Assembly: GCA_949752745.1 (NCBI GenBank)
Contig: OX457029.1
Span: forward strand, 13,704,039 to 13,768,038
Direction of reading: 5' to 3'
Length of the DNA stretch: 64,000 nucleotides
From: Protula sp. h YS-2021
Lineage: Eukaryota; Annelida; Polychaeta; Sabellida; Serpulidae
Both the position numbers and the translations under genes were made by a program. This document shows, piece after piece, positions 25,331 through 38,971 of this stretch. How positions within the stretch are numbered: position 1 is the first letter of the stretch; every line of letters starts with the position of its first letter. Under the pieces are notes generated by a model. That model was not told the origin of the DNA and ran no database searches. It worked only from the letters and a program-made list of their open reading frames with translations.

Positions 25331-28300
25331 TGTTTAGGCTCAAAGGGTCGAAAATGAGCTCAAAATCGCTCTATCTCTAACCGTTTTCGAGATAATAGTC
25401 AACTTCCGGTTTTTGACCTTGATCGTGACCCAGAAGGTCAAGGTCACCGAGGTACCTCTTATATAACGTTGTTTAGGCTCAAAGGGTCGAAAATGAGCTC
25501 AAAATCGCTCTATCTCTAACCGTTTTCGAGATAATAGTCAACTTCCGGTTTTTGACCTTGACCGTGACCCAGAAGGTCAAGGTCACCGAGTTACCTCTTA
25601 TGTAACGTTGTTTAGGCCCAAAGGGTCGAAAATGAGCTCAAAATCGCTCTATCTCTAACTGTTTTCGAGATAATAGTCAACTTCCGGTTTTTGACCTTGA
25701 CCGTGACCCAGAAGGTCAAGGTCACCCAGGTACCTCTTATGTAACGTTCTTTAGGCCCAAAGGGACGAAAACGAACTCAAACTCGCTCTATCTCTAACCG
25801 TTTTCGAGATAATAGTCAACTTCCGGTTTTTGACCTTGACCGTGACCCAGAAGGTCAAGGTCACCGAGTTACCTCTTATGTAACGTTGTTTAGGCCCAAA
25901 GGGTTGAAAATGAGCTCAAAATCGCTCTATCTCTAACTGTTTTCGAGATAATAGTCAACTTCCGGTTTTTGACCTTGACCGTGACCCAGAAGGTCAAGGT
26001 CACCCAGGTACCTCTTATGTAACGTTGTTTAGGCCCAAAGGGTCGAAAACGAACTCAAACTCGCTCTATCTCTAACCGTTTTCGAAATAATAGTCAACTT
26101 CCGGTTTTTGACCTTGACCGTGACCCAGAAGGTCAAGGTCACCGAGTTACCTCTTATGTAACGTTGTTTAAGCCCAAAGGGTCGAAAATGAACTCAAAAT
26201 CGCTCTATCTCTAACCGTTTTCGAGATAATAGTCAACTTTCGGTTTTTGACCTTGACCGTGACCCAGAAAGTCAAGGTCACCCAGGTACCTCTTATATAA
26301 CATTGTTTAGGCCCAAAGGGTCGAAAATGAGCTCAAAATCGCTCTATCTCTAACCGTTTTCGAGATAATAGTCAACTTCCGGTTTTTGACCTTGACCGTG
26401 ACCCAGAAGGTCAAGGTCACCGAGTTACCTCTTATGTAACGTTGCTTAGGCCCAAAGGGTCGAAAATGAGCTCAAAATCGCTCTATCTCTAACCGTTTTC
26501 GAGATAATAGTCAACTTCCGGTTTTTGACCTTGATCGTGACCCAGAAGGTCAAGGTCACCGAGGTACCTCTTATGTAACGTTGTTTAGGCTCAAAGGGTC
26601 GAAAATGAGCTCAAAATCGCTCTATCTCTAACCGTTTTCGAGATAATAGTCAACTTCCGGTTTTTGACCTTGACCGTGACCCAGAAGGTCAAGGTCATCG
26701 AGTTACCTCTTATGTAACGTTGTTTAGGCCCAAAGGGTCGAAAATGAGCTCAAAATCGCTCTATCTCTAACTGTTTTCGAGATAATAGTCAACTTCCGGT
26801 TTTTGACCTTGACCGTGACCCAGAAGGTCAAGGTCACCGAGTTACCTCTTATGTAACATTGTTTAGGCCCAAAGGGTCGAAAATGAGCTCAAAATCGCTC
26901 TATCTCTAACCGTTTTCGAGATAATAGTCAACTTCCGGTTTTTGACCTTGACCGTGACTCAGAAGGTCAAGGTCACCGAGTTACCTCTTATGTAACATTG
27001 TCTAGGCCCAAAGGGTCGAAAATGAGCTCAAAATCGCTCTATCTCTAACCGTTTTCGAGATAATAGTCAACTTCCGGTTTTTGACCTTGACCGTGACCCA
27101 GAAGGTCAAGGTCACCGAGGTACCTCTTATGTAACGTTGTTTAGGCTCAAAGGGTCGAAAATGAGCTCAAAATCGCTCTATCTCTAACCGTTTTCGAGAT
27201 AATAGTCAACTTCCGGTTTTTGACCTTGATCGTGACCCAGAAGGTCAAGGTCACCCAGGTACCTCTTATGTAACGTTGTTTAGGCTCAAAGGGTCGAAAA
27301 TGAGCTCAAAATCGCTCTATCTCTAACCGTTTTCGAGATAATAGTCAACTTCCGGTTTTTGACCTTGACCGTGACCCAGAAGGTCAAGGTCACCGAGTAA
27401 CCTCATATGTAACGTTGTTTAGGCCCAAAGGGTCGAAAATGAGCTCAAAATCGCTCTATCTCTAACTGTTTTCGAGATAATAGTCAACTTCCGGTTTTTG
27501 ACCTTGACCGTGACCCAGAAGGTCAAGGTCACCCAGGTACCTCTTATGTAACGTTGTTTAGGCCCAAAGGGACGAAAACGAACTCAAACTCGCTCTATCT
27601 CTAACCGTTTTCGAGATAATAGTCAACTTCCGGTTTTTGACCTTGACCGTGACCCAGAAGGTCAAGGTCACCGAGGTACCTCATATGTGACGTTGTTTAG
27701 GCCCAAAGGATCGAAAATGAGCTCAAAATCGCTCTATCTCTAACCGTTTTCGAGATAATAGTCAACTTCCGGTTTTTGACCTTGACCGTGACCCAGAAGG
27801 TCAAGGTCACCGAGGTACCTCTTATGTAACGTTGCTTAGGCCCAAAGGGTCGAAAATGAGCTAAAAATCGCTCTATCTCTAACCGTTTTCGAGATAATAG
27901 TCAACTTCCGGTTTTTGACCTTGACCGTGACCCAGAAGGTCAAGGTCACCGAGTTACCTCTTATGTAACATTGTTTAGGCCCAAAGGGTCGAAAATGAGC
28001 TCAAAATCGCTCTATCTCTAACCGTTTTCGAGATCATAGTCAACTTCCGGTTTTTGACCTTGACCGTGACCCAGAAGGTCAAGGTCACCGAGTTACCTCT
28101 TATGTAACATTGTTTAGGCCCAAAGGGTCGAAAATGAGCTCAAAATCGCTCTATCTCTAACCGTTTTCGAGATAATAGTCAACTTCCGGTTTTTGACCTT
28201 GACCGTGACCCAGAAGGTCAAGGTCACCGAGTTACCTCTTATGTAACATTGTTTAGGCCCAAAGGGTCGAAAATGAGCTCAAAATCGCTCTATCTCTAAC

Positions 28301-31300
28301 CGTTTTCGAGATAATAGTCAACTTCCGGTTTTTGACCTTGACCGTGACTCAGAAGGTCAAGGTCACCGAGTTACCTCTTATGTAACATTGTCTAGGCCCA
28401 AAGGGTCGAAAATGAGCTCAAATCGCTCTATCTCTAACCGTTTTCGAGATAATAGTCAATTTCCGGTTTTTGACCTTGACCGTGACCCAGAAGGTCAAGG
28501 TCACCGAGGTACCTCTTATGTAACGTTGTTTAGGCTCAAAGGGTCGAAAATGAGCTCAAAATCGCTCTATCTCTAACCGTTTTCGAGATAATATTCAACT
28601 TCCGGTTTTTGACCTTGATCGTGACCCAGAAGGTCAAGGTCACCCAGGTACCTCTTATGTAACGTTGTTTAGGCTCAAAGGGTCGAAAATGAGCACAAAA
28701 TCGCTCTATCTCTAACCGTTTTCGAGATAATAGTCAACTTCCGGTTTTTGACCTTGACCGTGACCCAGAAGGTCAAGGTCACCGAGGTACCTCTTATGTA
28801 ACGTTGCTTAGGCCCAAAGGGTCGAAAATGAGCTAAAAATCGCTCTATCTCTAACCGTTTTCGAGATAATAGTCAACTTCCGGTTTTTGACCTTGACCGT
28901 GACCCAGAAGGTCAAGGTCACCGAGTTACCTCTTATGTAACATTGTTTAGGCCCAAAGGGTCGAAAATGAGCTCAAAATCGCTCTATCTCTAACCGTTTT
29001 CGAGATCATAGTCAACTTCCGGTTTTTGACCTTGACCGTGACCCAGAAGGTCAAGGTCACCGAGTTACCTCTTATGTAACATTGTTTAGGCCCAAAGGGT
29101 CGAAAATGAGCTCAAAATCGCTCTATCTCTAACCGTTTTCGAGATAATAGTCAACTTCCGGTTTTTGACCTTGACCGTGACCCAGAAGGTCAAGGTCACC
29201 GAGGTACCTCTTATGTAACGTTGTTTAGGCTCAAAGGGTCGAAAATGAGCTCAAAATCCCTCTATCTCTAACCGTTTTCGAGATAATAGTCAACTTCCGG
29301 TTTTTGACCTTGATCGTGACCCAGAAGGTCAAGGTCACCGAGTTACCTCTTATGTAACGTTGTTTAGGCTCAAAGGGTCGAAAATGAGCTCAAAATCGCT
29401 CTATCTCTAACCGTTTTCGAGATAATAGTCAACTTCCGGTTTGTGACCTTGACCGTGACCCAGAAGGTCAAGGTCACCGAGTTACCTCTTATGTAACGTT
29501 GTTTAGGCCCAAAGGGTCGAAAATGAGCTCAAAATCGCTCTATCTCTAACTGTTTTCGAGATAATAGTCAACTTCCGGTTTTTGACCTTGACCGTGACCC
29601 AGAAGGTCAAGGTCACCCAGGTACCTCTTATGTAACGTTGTTTAGGCCCAAAGGGACGAAAACGAACTCAAACTCGCTCTATCTCTAACCGTTTTCGAGA
29701 TAATAGTCAACTTCGGGTTTTTGACCTTGACCGTGACCCAGAAGGTCAAGGTCACCGAGGTACCTCATATGTGACGTTGTTTAGGCCCAAAGGATCGAAA
29801 ATGAGCTCAAAATCGCTCTATCTCTAACCGTTTTCGAGATAATAGTCAACTTCCGGTTTTTGACCTTGACCGTGACCCAGAAGGTCAAGGTCACCGAGTT
29901 ACCTCTTATGTAACATTGTTTAGGCCCAAAGGGTCGAAAATGAGCTCAAAATCGCTCTATCTCTAACCGTTTTCGAGATCATAGTCAACTTCCGGTTTTT
30001 GACCTTGACCGTGACCCAGAAGGTCAAGGTCACCGAGTTACCTCTTATGTAACATTGTTTAGGCCCAAAGGGTCGAAAATGAGCTCAAAATCGCTCTATC
30101 TCTAACCGTTTTCGAGATAATAGTCAACTTCCGGTTTTTGACCTTGACCGTGACCCAGAAGGTCAAGGTCACCGAGGTACCTCTTATGTAACGTTGTTTA
30201 GGCTCAAAGGGTCGAAAATGAGCTCAAAATCACTCTATCTCTAACCGTTTTCGAGATAATAGTCAACTTCCGGTTTTTGACCTTGATCGTGACCCAGAAG
30301 GTCAAGGTCACCCAGGTACCTCTTATGTAACGTTGTTTAGGCTCAAAGGGTCGAAAATGAGCTCAAAATCGCTCTATCTCTAACCGTTTTCGAGATAATA
30401 GTCAACTTCCGGTTTTTGACCTTGACCGTGACCCAGAAGGTCAAGGTCACCGAGTTACCTCTTATGTAACGTTGTTTAGGCCCAAAGGGTCGAAAATGAG
30501 CTCAAAATCGCTCTATCTCTAACCGTTTTCGAGATAATAGTCAACTTCCGGTTTTTGACCATGACCGTGACCCAGAAGGTCAAGGTCACCGAGGTACCTC
30601 TTATGTAACGTTGCTTAGGCCCAAAGGGTCGAAAATGAGCTCAAAATCGCTCTATCTCTAACCGTTTTCGAGATAATAGTCAACTTCCGGTTTTTGACCT
30701 TGACCGTGACCCAGAAGGTCAAGGTCACCGAGTTACCTCTTATGTAACATTGTTTAGGCCCAAAGGGTCGAAAATGAGCTCAAAATCGCTCTATCTCTAA
30801 CCGTTTTCGAGATCATAGTCAACTTCCGGTTTTTGACCTTGACCGTGACCCAGAAGGTCAAGGTCACCGAGTTACCTCTAATGTAACATTGTTTAGGCCC
30901 AAAGGGTCGAAAATGAGCTCAAAATCGCTCTATCTCTAACCGTTTTCGAGATAATAGTCAACTTCCGGTTTTTGACCTTGACCGTGACCCAGAAGGTCAA
31001 GGTCACCGAGGTACCTCTTATGTAACGTTGTTTAGGCTCAAAGGGTCGAAAATGAGCTCAAAATCGCTCTATCTCTAACCGTTTTCGAGATAATAGTCAA
31101 CTTCCGGTTTTTGACCTTGATCGTGACCCAGAAGGTCAAGGTCACCGAGGTACCTCTTATGTAACGTTGTTTAGGCTCAAAGGGTCGAAAATGAGCTCAA
31201 AATCGCTCTATCTCTAACTGTTTTCGAGATAATAGTCAACTTCCGGTTTTTGACCTTGACCGTGACCCAGAAGGTCAAGGTCACCGAGTTACCTCTTATG

Positions 31301-31499
31301 TAACGTTGTTTAGGCCCAAAGGGTCGAAAATGAGCTCAAAATCGCTCTATCTCTAACCGTTTTCGAGATAATAGTCAACTTCCGGTTTTTGACCTTGACC
31401 GTGACCCAGAAGGTCAAGGTCACCGAGTTACCTCTTATGTAACGTTGTTTAGGCCCAAAGGGTCGAAAATGAACTCAAAATCGCTCTATCTCTAACCGT

Positions 31500-34400
31500 T
31501 TTCGAGATAATAGTCAACTTCCGGTTTTTGACCTTGACCGTGACCCAGAAAGTCAAGGTCACCCAGGTACCTCTTATGTAACATTGTTTAGGCCCAAAGG
31601 GTCGAAAATGAGCTCAAAATCGCTCTATCTCTAACCGTTTTCGAGATAATAGTCAACTTCCGGTTTTTGACCTTGACCGTGACCCAGAAGGTCAAGGTCA
31701 CCGAGTAAACTCTTATGTAACGTTGCTTAGGCCCAAAGGCTCGAAAATGAGTTCAAAATCGCTCTATCTCTAACCGTTTTCGAGATAATAGTCAACTTCC
31801 GGTTTTTGACCTTGACCGTGACCCAGAAGGTCAAGGTCACCGAGGTACCTCTTATGTAACGTTGTTTAGGCTCAAAGGGTCGAAAATGAGCTCAAAATCG
31901 CTCTATCTCTAACCGTTTTCGAGATAATAGTCAACTTCCGGTTTTTGACCTTGATCGTGACCCAGAAGGTCAAGGTCACCCAGGTACCTCTTATGTAACG
32001 TTGTTTAGGCTCAAAGGGTCGAAAATGAGCTCAAAATCGCTCTATCTCTAACCGTTTTCGAGATAATAGTCAACTTCCGGTTTTTGACCTTGACCGTGAC
32101 CCAGAAGGTCAAGGTCACCGAGTTACCTCTTATGTAGCGTTGTTTAGGCCCAAAGGGTCGAAAATGAGCTCAAAATCGCTCTATCTCTAACCGTTTTCGA
32201 GATAATAGTCAACTTCCGGTTTTTGACCTTGACCGTGACCCAGAAGGTCAAGGTCACCCAGGTACCTCTTATGTAACATTGTTTAGGCCCAAAGGGTCGA
32301 AAACGAACTCAAACTCGCTCTATCTCTAACCGTCTTCAAGATAATAGTCAACTTCCGGTTTTTGACCTTGACCGTGACCCAGAAGGTCAAGGTCACCGAG
32401 GTACCTCATATGTGACGTTGTTTAGGCCCAAAGGGTCGAAAATGAGCTCAAAATCGCTCTATCTCTAACCGTTTTCGAGATAATAGTCAACTTCCGGTTT
32501 TTGACCTTGACCGTGACCCAGAAGGTCAAGATCACCCAGGTACCTCTTATCTAACGTTGTTTAGGTCCAAAGGGTCGAAAATGAGCTCAAAATCGCTCTA
32601 TCTCTAACCGTTTTCGAAATAATAGTCAACTTCCGGTTTTTGACCTTGACCGTAACCCAGAAGGTCAAGGTCACCGAGTTACCTCTTATGTAACGTTGTT
32701 TAGGCCCAAAGGGTCGAAAATGAGCTCAAAATCGCTCTATCTCTAACCGTTTTCGAGATAATAGTCAACTTTCGGTTTTTGACCTTGACCGTGACCCAGA
32801 AAGTCAAGGTCACCCAGGTACCACTTATATAACATTTTTTATTCCCAAAGGGTCGAAAATGAGCTCAAAATCGCTCTATCTCTAACCGTTTTCGAGATAA
32901 TAGTCAACTTCCGGTTTTTGACCTTGACCGTGACCCAGAAGATCAAGGTCACCGAGGTACCTCTTATGTAACGTTGTTTAGGCCCAAAGGGTCGAAAATG
33001 AGCTCAAAATCGCTCTATCTCTAACCGTTTTCGAGATAATAGTCAACTTCCGGTTTTTGACCTTGACCGTGACCCAGAAGATCAAGGTCACCGAGGTACC
33101 TCTTATGTAACGTTGCTTAGGCCCAAAGGGTCGAAAATGAGCTCAAAATCGCTCTATCTCTAACCGTTTTCGAGATAATAGTCAACTTCCGGTTTTTGAC
33201 CTTGACCGTGACCCAGAAGGTCAAGGTCACCCAGGTACCTCTTATGTAACGTTGTTTAGGCCCAAAAGGTCGCAAATGAGCTCAAAATCGCTCTATCTCT
33301 AACCGTTTTTGAGATAATAGTCAACTTCCGGTTTTTGACCTTGACCGTGACCCAGAAGGTCAAGGTCACCGAGTTACCTCTTATGTAACGTTGTTTAGGC
33401 CCAAAAGGTCGAAAATGAACTCAAAATCGCTCTATCTCTAACCGTTTTCGAGATAATAGTCAACTTCCGGTTTTTGACCTTGACCGTGACCCAGAAAGTC
33501 AAGGTCACCCAGGTACCTCTTATGTAACATTGTTTAGGCCCAAAGGGTCGAAAATGAGCTCAAAATCGCTCTATCTCTAACCGTTTTCGAGATAATAGTC
33601 AACTTCCGGTTTTTTACCTTGACCGTGACCCAGAAGGTCAAGGTCACCGAGTAAACTCTTATGTAACGTTGCTTAGGCCCAAAGGCTCGAAAATGAGTTC
33701 AAAATCGCTCTATCTCTAACCGTTTTCGAGATAATAGTCAACTTCCGGTTTTTGACCTTGACCGTGACCCAGAAGGTCAAGGTCACCGAGGTACCTCTTA
33801 TGTAACGTTGTTTAGGCTCAAAGGGTCGAAAATGAGCTCAAAATCGCTCTATCTCTAACCGTTTTCGAGATAATAGTCAACTTCCGGTTTTTGACCTTGA
33901 TCGTGACCCAGAAGGTCAAGGTCACCCAGGTACCTCTTATGTAACGTTGTTTAGGCTCAAAGGGTCGAAAATGAGCTCAAAATCGCTCTATCTCTAACCG
34001 TTTTCGAGATAATAGTCAACTTCCGGTTTTTGACCTTGACCGTGACCCAGAAGGTCAAGGTCACCGAGTTACCTCTTATGTAGCGTTGTTTAGGCCCAAA
34101 GGGTCGAAAATGAGCTCAAAATCGCTCTATCTCTAACCGTTTTCGAGATAATAGTCAACTTCCGGTTTTTGACCTTGACCGTGACCCAGAAGGTCAAGGT
34201 CACCCAGGTACCTCTTATGTAACGTTGTTTAGGCCCAAAGGGTCGAAAACGAACTCAAACTCGCTCTATCTCTAACCGTCTTCAAGATAATAGTCAACTT
34301 CCGGTTTTTGACCTTGACCGTGACCCAGAAGGTCAAGGTCACCGAGGTACCTCATATGTGACGTTGTTTAGGCCCAAAGGGTCGAAAATGAGCTCAAAAT

Positions 34401-35330
34401 CGCTCTATCTCTAACCGTTTTCGAGATAATAGTCAACTTCCGGTTTTTGACCTTGACCGTGACCCAGAAGGTCAAGATCACCCAGGTACCTCTTATCTAA
34501 CGTTGTTTAGGTCCAAAGGGTCGAAAATGAGCTCAAAATCGCTCTATCTCTAACCGTTTTCGAAATAATAGTCAACTTCCGGTTTTTGACCTTGACCGTA
34601 ACCCAGAAGGTCAAGGTCACCGAGTTACCTCTTATGTAACGTTGTTTAGGCCCAAAGGGTCGAAAATGAGCTCAAAATCGCTCTATCTCTAACCGTTTTC
34701 GAGATAATAGTCAACTTTCGGTTTTTGACCTTGACCGTGACCCAGAAAGTCAAGGTCACCCAGGTACCACTTATATAACATTTTTTATTCCCAAAGGGTC
34801 GAAAATGAGCTCAAAATCGCTCTATCTCTAACCGTTTTCGAGATAATAGTCAACTTCCGGTTTTTGACCTTGACCGTGACCCAGAAGATCAAGGTCACCG
34901 AGGTACCTCTTATGTAACGTTGCTTAGGCCCAAAGGGTCGAAAATGAGCTCAAAATCGCTCTATCTCTAACCGTTTTCGAGATAATAGTCAACTTCCGGT
35001 TTTTGACCTTGACCGTGACCCAGAAGATCAAGGTCACCGAGGTACCTCTTATGTAACGTTGCTTAGGCCCAAAGGGTCGAAAATGAGCTCAAAATCGCTC
35101 TATCTCTAACCGTTTTCGAGATAATAGTCAACTTTCGGTTTTTGACCTTGACCGTGACCCAGAAAGTCAAGGTCACCCAGGTACCACTTATATAACATTT
35201 TTTATTCCCAAAGGGTCGAAAATGAGCTCAAAATCGCTCTATCTCTAACCGTTTTCGAGATAATAGTCAACTTCCGGTTTTTGACCTTGACCGTGACCCA
35301 GAAGATCAAGGTCACCGAGGTACCTCTTAT
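31500..35330 (+). repeat. Higher-order repeat of 1946 bp plus a 417-bp triplet
   Basis: GAGTAAACTCTTATG at about 31703 and 33649, and the TTTTTTATTCCC junction at about 32835 and 34781, both show a 1946-bp (14-monomer) shift. The TTTTTTATTCCC unit appears again 417 bp (three monomers) later at about 35198, so a three-unit block carrying GAAGATCAAGG was copied after the large duplication. Confidence 0.75.
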
Positions 35331-37357
35331 GTAACGTTGCTTAGGCCCAAAGGGTCGAAAATGAGCTCAAAATCGCTCTATCTCTAACCGTTTTCGAGAT
35401 AATAGTCAACTTCCGGTTTTTGACCTTGACCGTGACCCAGAAGATCAAGGTCACCGAGGTACCTCTTATGTAACGTTGCTTAGGCCCAAAGGGTCGAAAA
35501 TGAGCTCAAAATCGCTCTATCTCTAACCGTTTTCGAGATAATAGTCAACTTCCGGTTTTTGACCTTGACCGTGACCCAGAAGGTCAAGGTCACCCAGGTA
35601 CCTCTTATGTAACGTTGTTTAGGCCCAAAAGGTCGCAAATGAGCTCAAAATCGCTCTATCTCTAACCGTTTTTGAGATAATAGTCAACTTCCGGTTTTTG
35701 ACCTTGACCGTGACCCAGAAGGTCAAGGTCACCGAGGTACCTCTTATGTAACGTTGTTTAGGCTCAAAGGGTCGAAAATGAGCTCAAAATTGCTCTATCT
35801 CTAACCGTTTTCGAGATAATAGTCAACTTCCGGTTTTTGACCTTGACCGTGACCCAGAAGGTCAAGGTCACCGAGTTACCTCTTATGTAACGTTGTTTAG
35901 GCCCAAAGGGTCGAAAATGAGCTCAAAATCGCTCTATCTCTAACCGTTTTCGAGAAAATAGTCAACTTCCGTTTTTTGACCTTGACCGTGACCCAGAAGG
36001 TCAAGGTCACCGAGTTACCTCTTATGTAACGTTGTTTAGGCCCAAAGGGTCGAAAATGAGCTCAAAATCGCTCTATCTCTAACCGTTTTCGAGATAATAG
36101 TCAACTTCCTGTTTTTGACCTTGATCGTGACCCAGAAGGTCAAGGTCACCGAGGTACCTCTTATGTAACGTTCTTTAGGCCCAAAGGGTCGAAAATGAGC
36201 TCAAAATCGCCTTATCTCTAACCGTTTTCGAGATAATAGTCAACTTCCGGTTTTTGACCTTGACCGTGACCCAGAAGATCAAGGTCACCGAGGTACCTCT
36301 TATGTAACGTTGCTTAGGCCCAAAGGGTCGAAAATGAGCTCAAAATCGCTCTATCTCTAACCGTTTTCGAGATAATAGTCAACTTCCGGTTTTTGACCTT
36401 GACCGTGACCCAGAAGATCAAGGTCACCGAGGTACCTCTTATGTAACGTTGCTTAGGCCCAAAGGGTCGAAAATGAGCTCAAAATCGCTCTATCTCTAAC
36501 CGTTTTCGAGATAATAGTCAACTTCCGGTTTTTGACCTTGACCGTGACCCAGAAGGTCAAGGTCACCCAGGTACCTCTTATGTAACGTTGTTTAGGCCCA
36601 AAAGGTCGCAAATGAGCTCAAAATCGCTCTATCTCTAACCGTTTTTGAGACAATAGTCAACTTCCGGTTTTTGACCTTGACCGTGACCCAGAAGGTCAAG
36701 GTCACCGAGGTACCTCTTATGTAACGTTGTTTAGGCTCAAAGGGTCGAAAATGAGCTCAAAATTGCTCTATCTCTAACCGTTTTCGAGATAATAGTCAAC
36801 TTCCGGTTTTTGACCTTGACCGTGACCCAGAAGGTCAAGGTCACCGAGGTACCTCTTATGTAACGTTGTTCAGGCCTAAAAGGTCGAAAATGAGCTCAAA
36901 ATCGCTCTATCTCTAACCGTTTTCGAGAAAATAGTCAACTTCCGTTTTTTGACCTTGACCGTGACCCAGAAGGTCAAGGTCACCCAGGTATATCTTATGT
37001 AACGTTGTTTAGGCTCAAAGGGTCGAAAATGAGCTCAAAATCGCTCTATCTCTAACCGTTTTCGAGATAATAGTCAACTTCCGGTTTCTGACCTTGACCG
37101 TGACCCAGAAGGTCAAGGTCGCCGAGGTACCTCTTATGTAACGTTGTTCAGGCCCAAAGGGTCGAAAATGAGCTCAAAATCGCTCTTTCTCTAACCGTTT
37201 TCGAGATAATAGTCAACTTCCGGTTTTTGACCTTGACCGTGACCCAGAAGGTCAAGGTCACCGAGGTACCTCTTATGTAACGTCGTTTAGGCCCAAAAGG
37301 TCGCAAATGAGCTCAAAATCGCTCTATCTCTAACCGTTTTTGGGATAATAGTCAACT

Positions 37358-38753
37358 TTTTTGCAGTTTGCAGAATGAAACACAACATGGGACCTCATGT
37401 GGAGGATTTCGCTTTATAAAGTTGTAAAAAAAATTGATTTGATACTAATATTTTAATGCCTTTGTATACATTTGCATTTCTGGTAACCCTCTATCACTCT
37501 AAAAAGTAAACCAAAAAAGTATCCCGCTGTAGCGGTCAGGTAAATAAATTCTGTTTCGTTTCGTTTTAAGAAATCCAAAAAATTGTACAGACCACATATT
37601 TCGGTCAAAATGGCTTCTAAAATATAGTTTAGCATAATATTTCGCAAAATTTACTTGTAGGTATCCTTTCCGAATTGCTGTAATTAAAAATATAATACAA
37701 CTTGATAATTTTTGACAATGAACTTTAATTATGTTACTCATGCGACTTCTGTTATCTGAATAAATATCCTATCCTATCCATATTAGATAAGTAAAATATA
37801 AGGAGCAGGAAAGTGATATTAGCACAGCAACATTTGGAAAGAGTAATACGCGCTTATCCCATTTTCCATGTGTTTTCCCTTTCAGAATGATTGTTTTATG
37901 GTGATTTCTTGTAAAAGGTAAATCAAATTACGTGTAACAATTCTTGTCAAACATAACAAAATGATTAAAAAGTGCCTATCCGCATGTCTTCTTGATATTT
38001 TATGTCATAATATGACAATAGCAGCACAGAAAAGAAACACATTTTATTTTTGGTACATTTTGGAGCAACATGGCTTGATAAGGTGCACAATTATCGAAGC
38101 TAAAAAATATGGTGCAGGAGATATACAAGTACATTTTGCCGAATATTATAGCTAAACCATGTTTTACAGAGTATATGGCTCGAAAAACATTGATTTGTGC
38201 ACTTTTGTTTTTTCTTTTTTCTCGTTCCGTTTCGCAAAATACTAGAAGCCCCCCCCCCCCACCTCACTCCCGCTACCTGTAGTTTGCGAAACGAAACGGA
38301 AAGGGATTTATTCACCTAACCTGTGCTCCGGGTTAGGTTTGTTGGTAAAAATTGATAGAGGTGCATCGAAATGCAACTAGATACAATAACATTAAAATAT
38401 TATGATAAAATTATCAAATTATTTCTTCACAACTTTAGAAAAGAAAATACCCCAAATGAGGCCACATTTTGCGCTCTGTTTCATTTTGTAAACTACAAGT
38501 AGCCAGGGGTCTTTCTGCTTTTTGTGTTTCCCTCTTCCTTAATAATCTTTTGCATTATCAGTATTCAATAGATTGGTTTTAAAAAAGTGCGAATTCACCA
38601 TGGAAAACTGACACAAAAATGAAAAAGCAAATTACCTTGTCTTTTTTATTTCTTGAACACTAATTAAAATCGAAATATGAGTATCCTTAATATACCTCAA
38701 CTAGCTTTCAATTTTTGCTTCATGTTGTGAAACAGATTTTTACTCTAGTCATG
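37358..38753. other. AT-rich non-coding junction next to the satellite
   Basis: Unique-looking AT-rich sequence with no convincing gene. Short fragments related to one motif family (TTTCGTTTCGCAAACTACAGGTAGC-like) recur at about 37363, 37550, 38225, 38262-38310 and 38484 in both orientations, suggesting nested MITE-type insertions. There is a C homopolymer at about 38249-38261. No gene can be supported. Confidence 0.5.
37534..38321. repeat. Possible foldback/MITE-like inverted pair
   Basis: GGTCAGGTAAATAAAT at 37534 is matched, reverse-complemented and imperfectly, by the sequence ending at 38321 (GGTTAGGTGAATAAAT), and both continue into a CGTTTCG stretch. Nested inside, CCGTTTCGCAAA (38227-38238) pairs with TTTGCGAAACG (38283-38293) across a C-rich loop. 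This looks like a diverged foldback element; no target duplication was identified. Confidence 0.35.

Positions 38754-38971
<218 letters not shown>

Larger units (their letters stand above)
1..37357 (+). repeat. 139-bp tandem satellite array, about 269 monomers
   Basis: Head-to-tail monomers of 139 bp; the first three begin at 1, 140 and 279. The array is open at the left edge and ends mid-monomer at about 37357, where the sequence switches to unrelated AT-rich DNA. No monomer is inverted. Landmarks within a monomer that starts TTGTTTAGG are a TGAGCTCA palindrome (26-33), TATCTC/GAGATA with an 11-nt spacer (43-65), TGACCTTGACC/GGTCAAGGTCA with an 11-nt spacer (85-117), and GAGGTACCTC (120-129). 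Common variants are TTTTTCATTCCC in place of TTGTTTAGGCCC, GAGGAACCTC or GAGTTACCTC at the last dyad, and GAATATGACC in place of GACCTTGACC. Apparent reading frames of 60-118 aa on both strands are by-products: 139 is not a multiple of 3 and all frames meet stops. Probably heterochromatic or pericentromeric; the genomic position cannot be judged from here. Confidence 0.98.

Noticed and set aside
4551..28576. Dozens of 60-118-aa open frames in the satellite on both strands, with near-identical peptides
   Set aside because: They are translations of the 139-bp monomer; the unit length is not a multiple of 3, every frame is closed within one to three units, and variants include indels. No sign of coding selection.
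1..37357. CRISPR-like or other repeat-spacer array
   Set aside because: Monomers abut with no variable spacers; the whole 139-bp unit repeats. Eukaryotic satellite.
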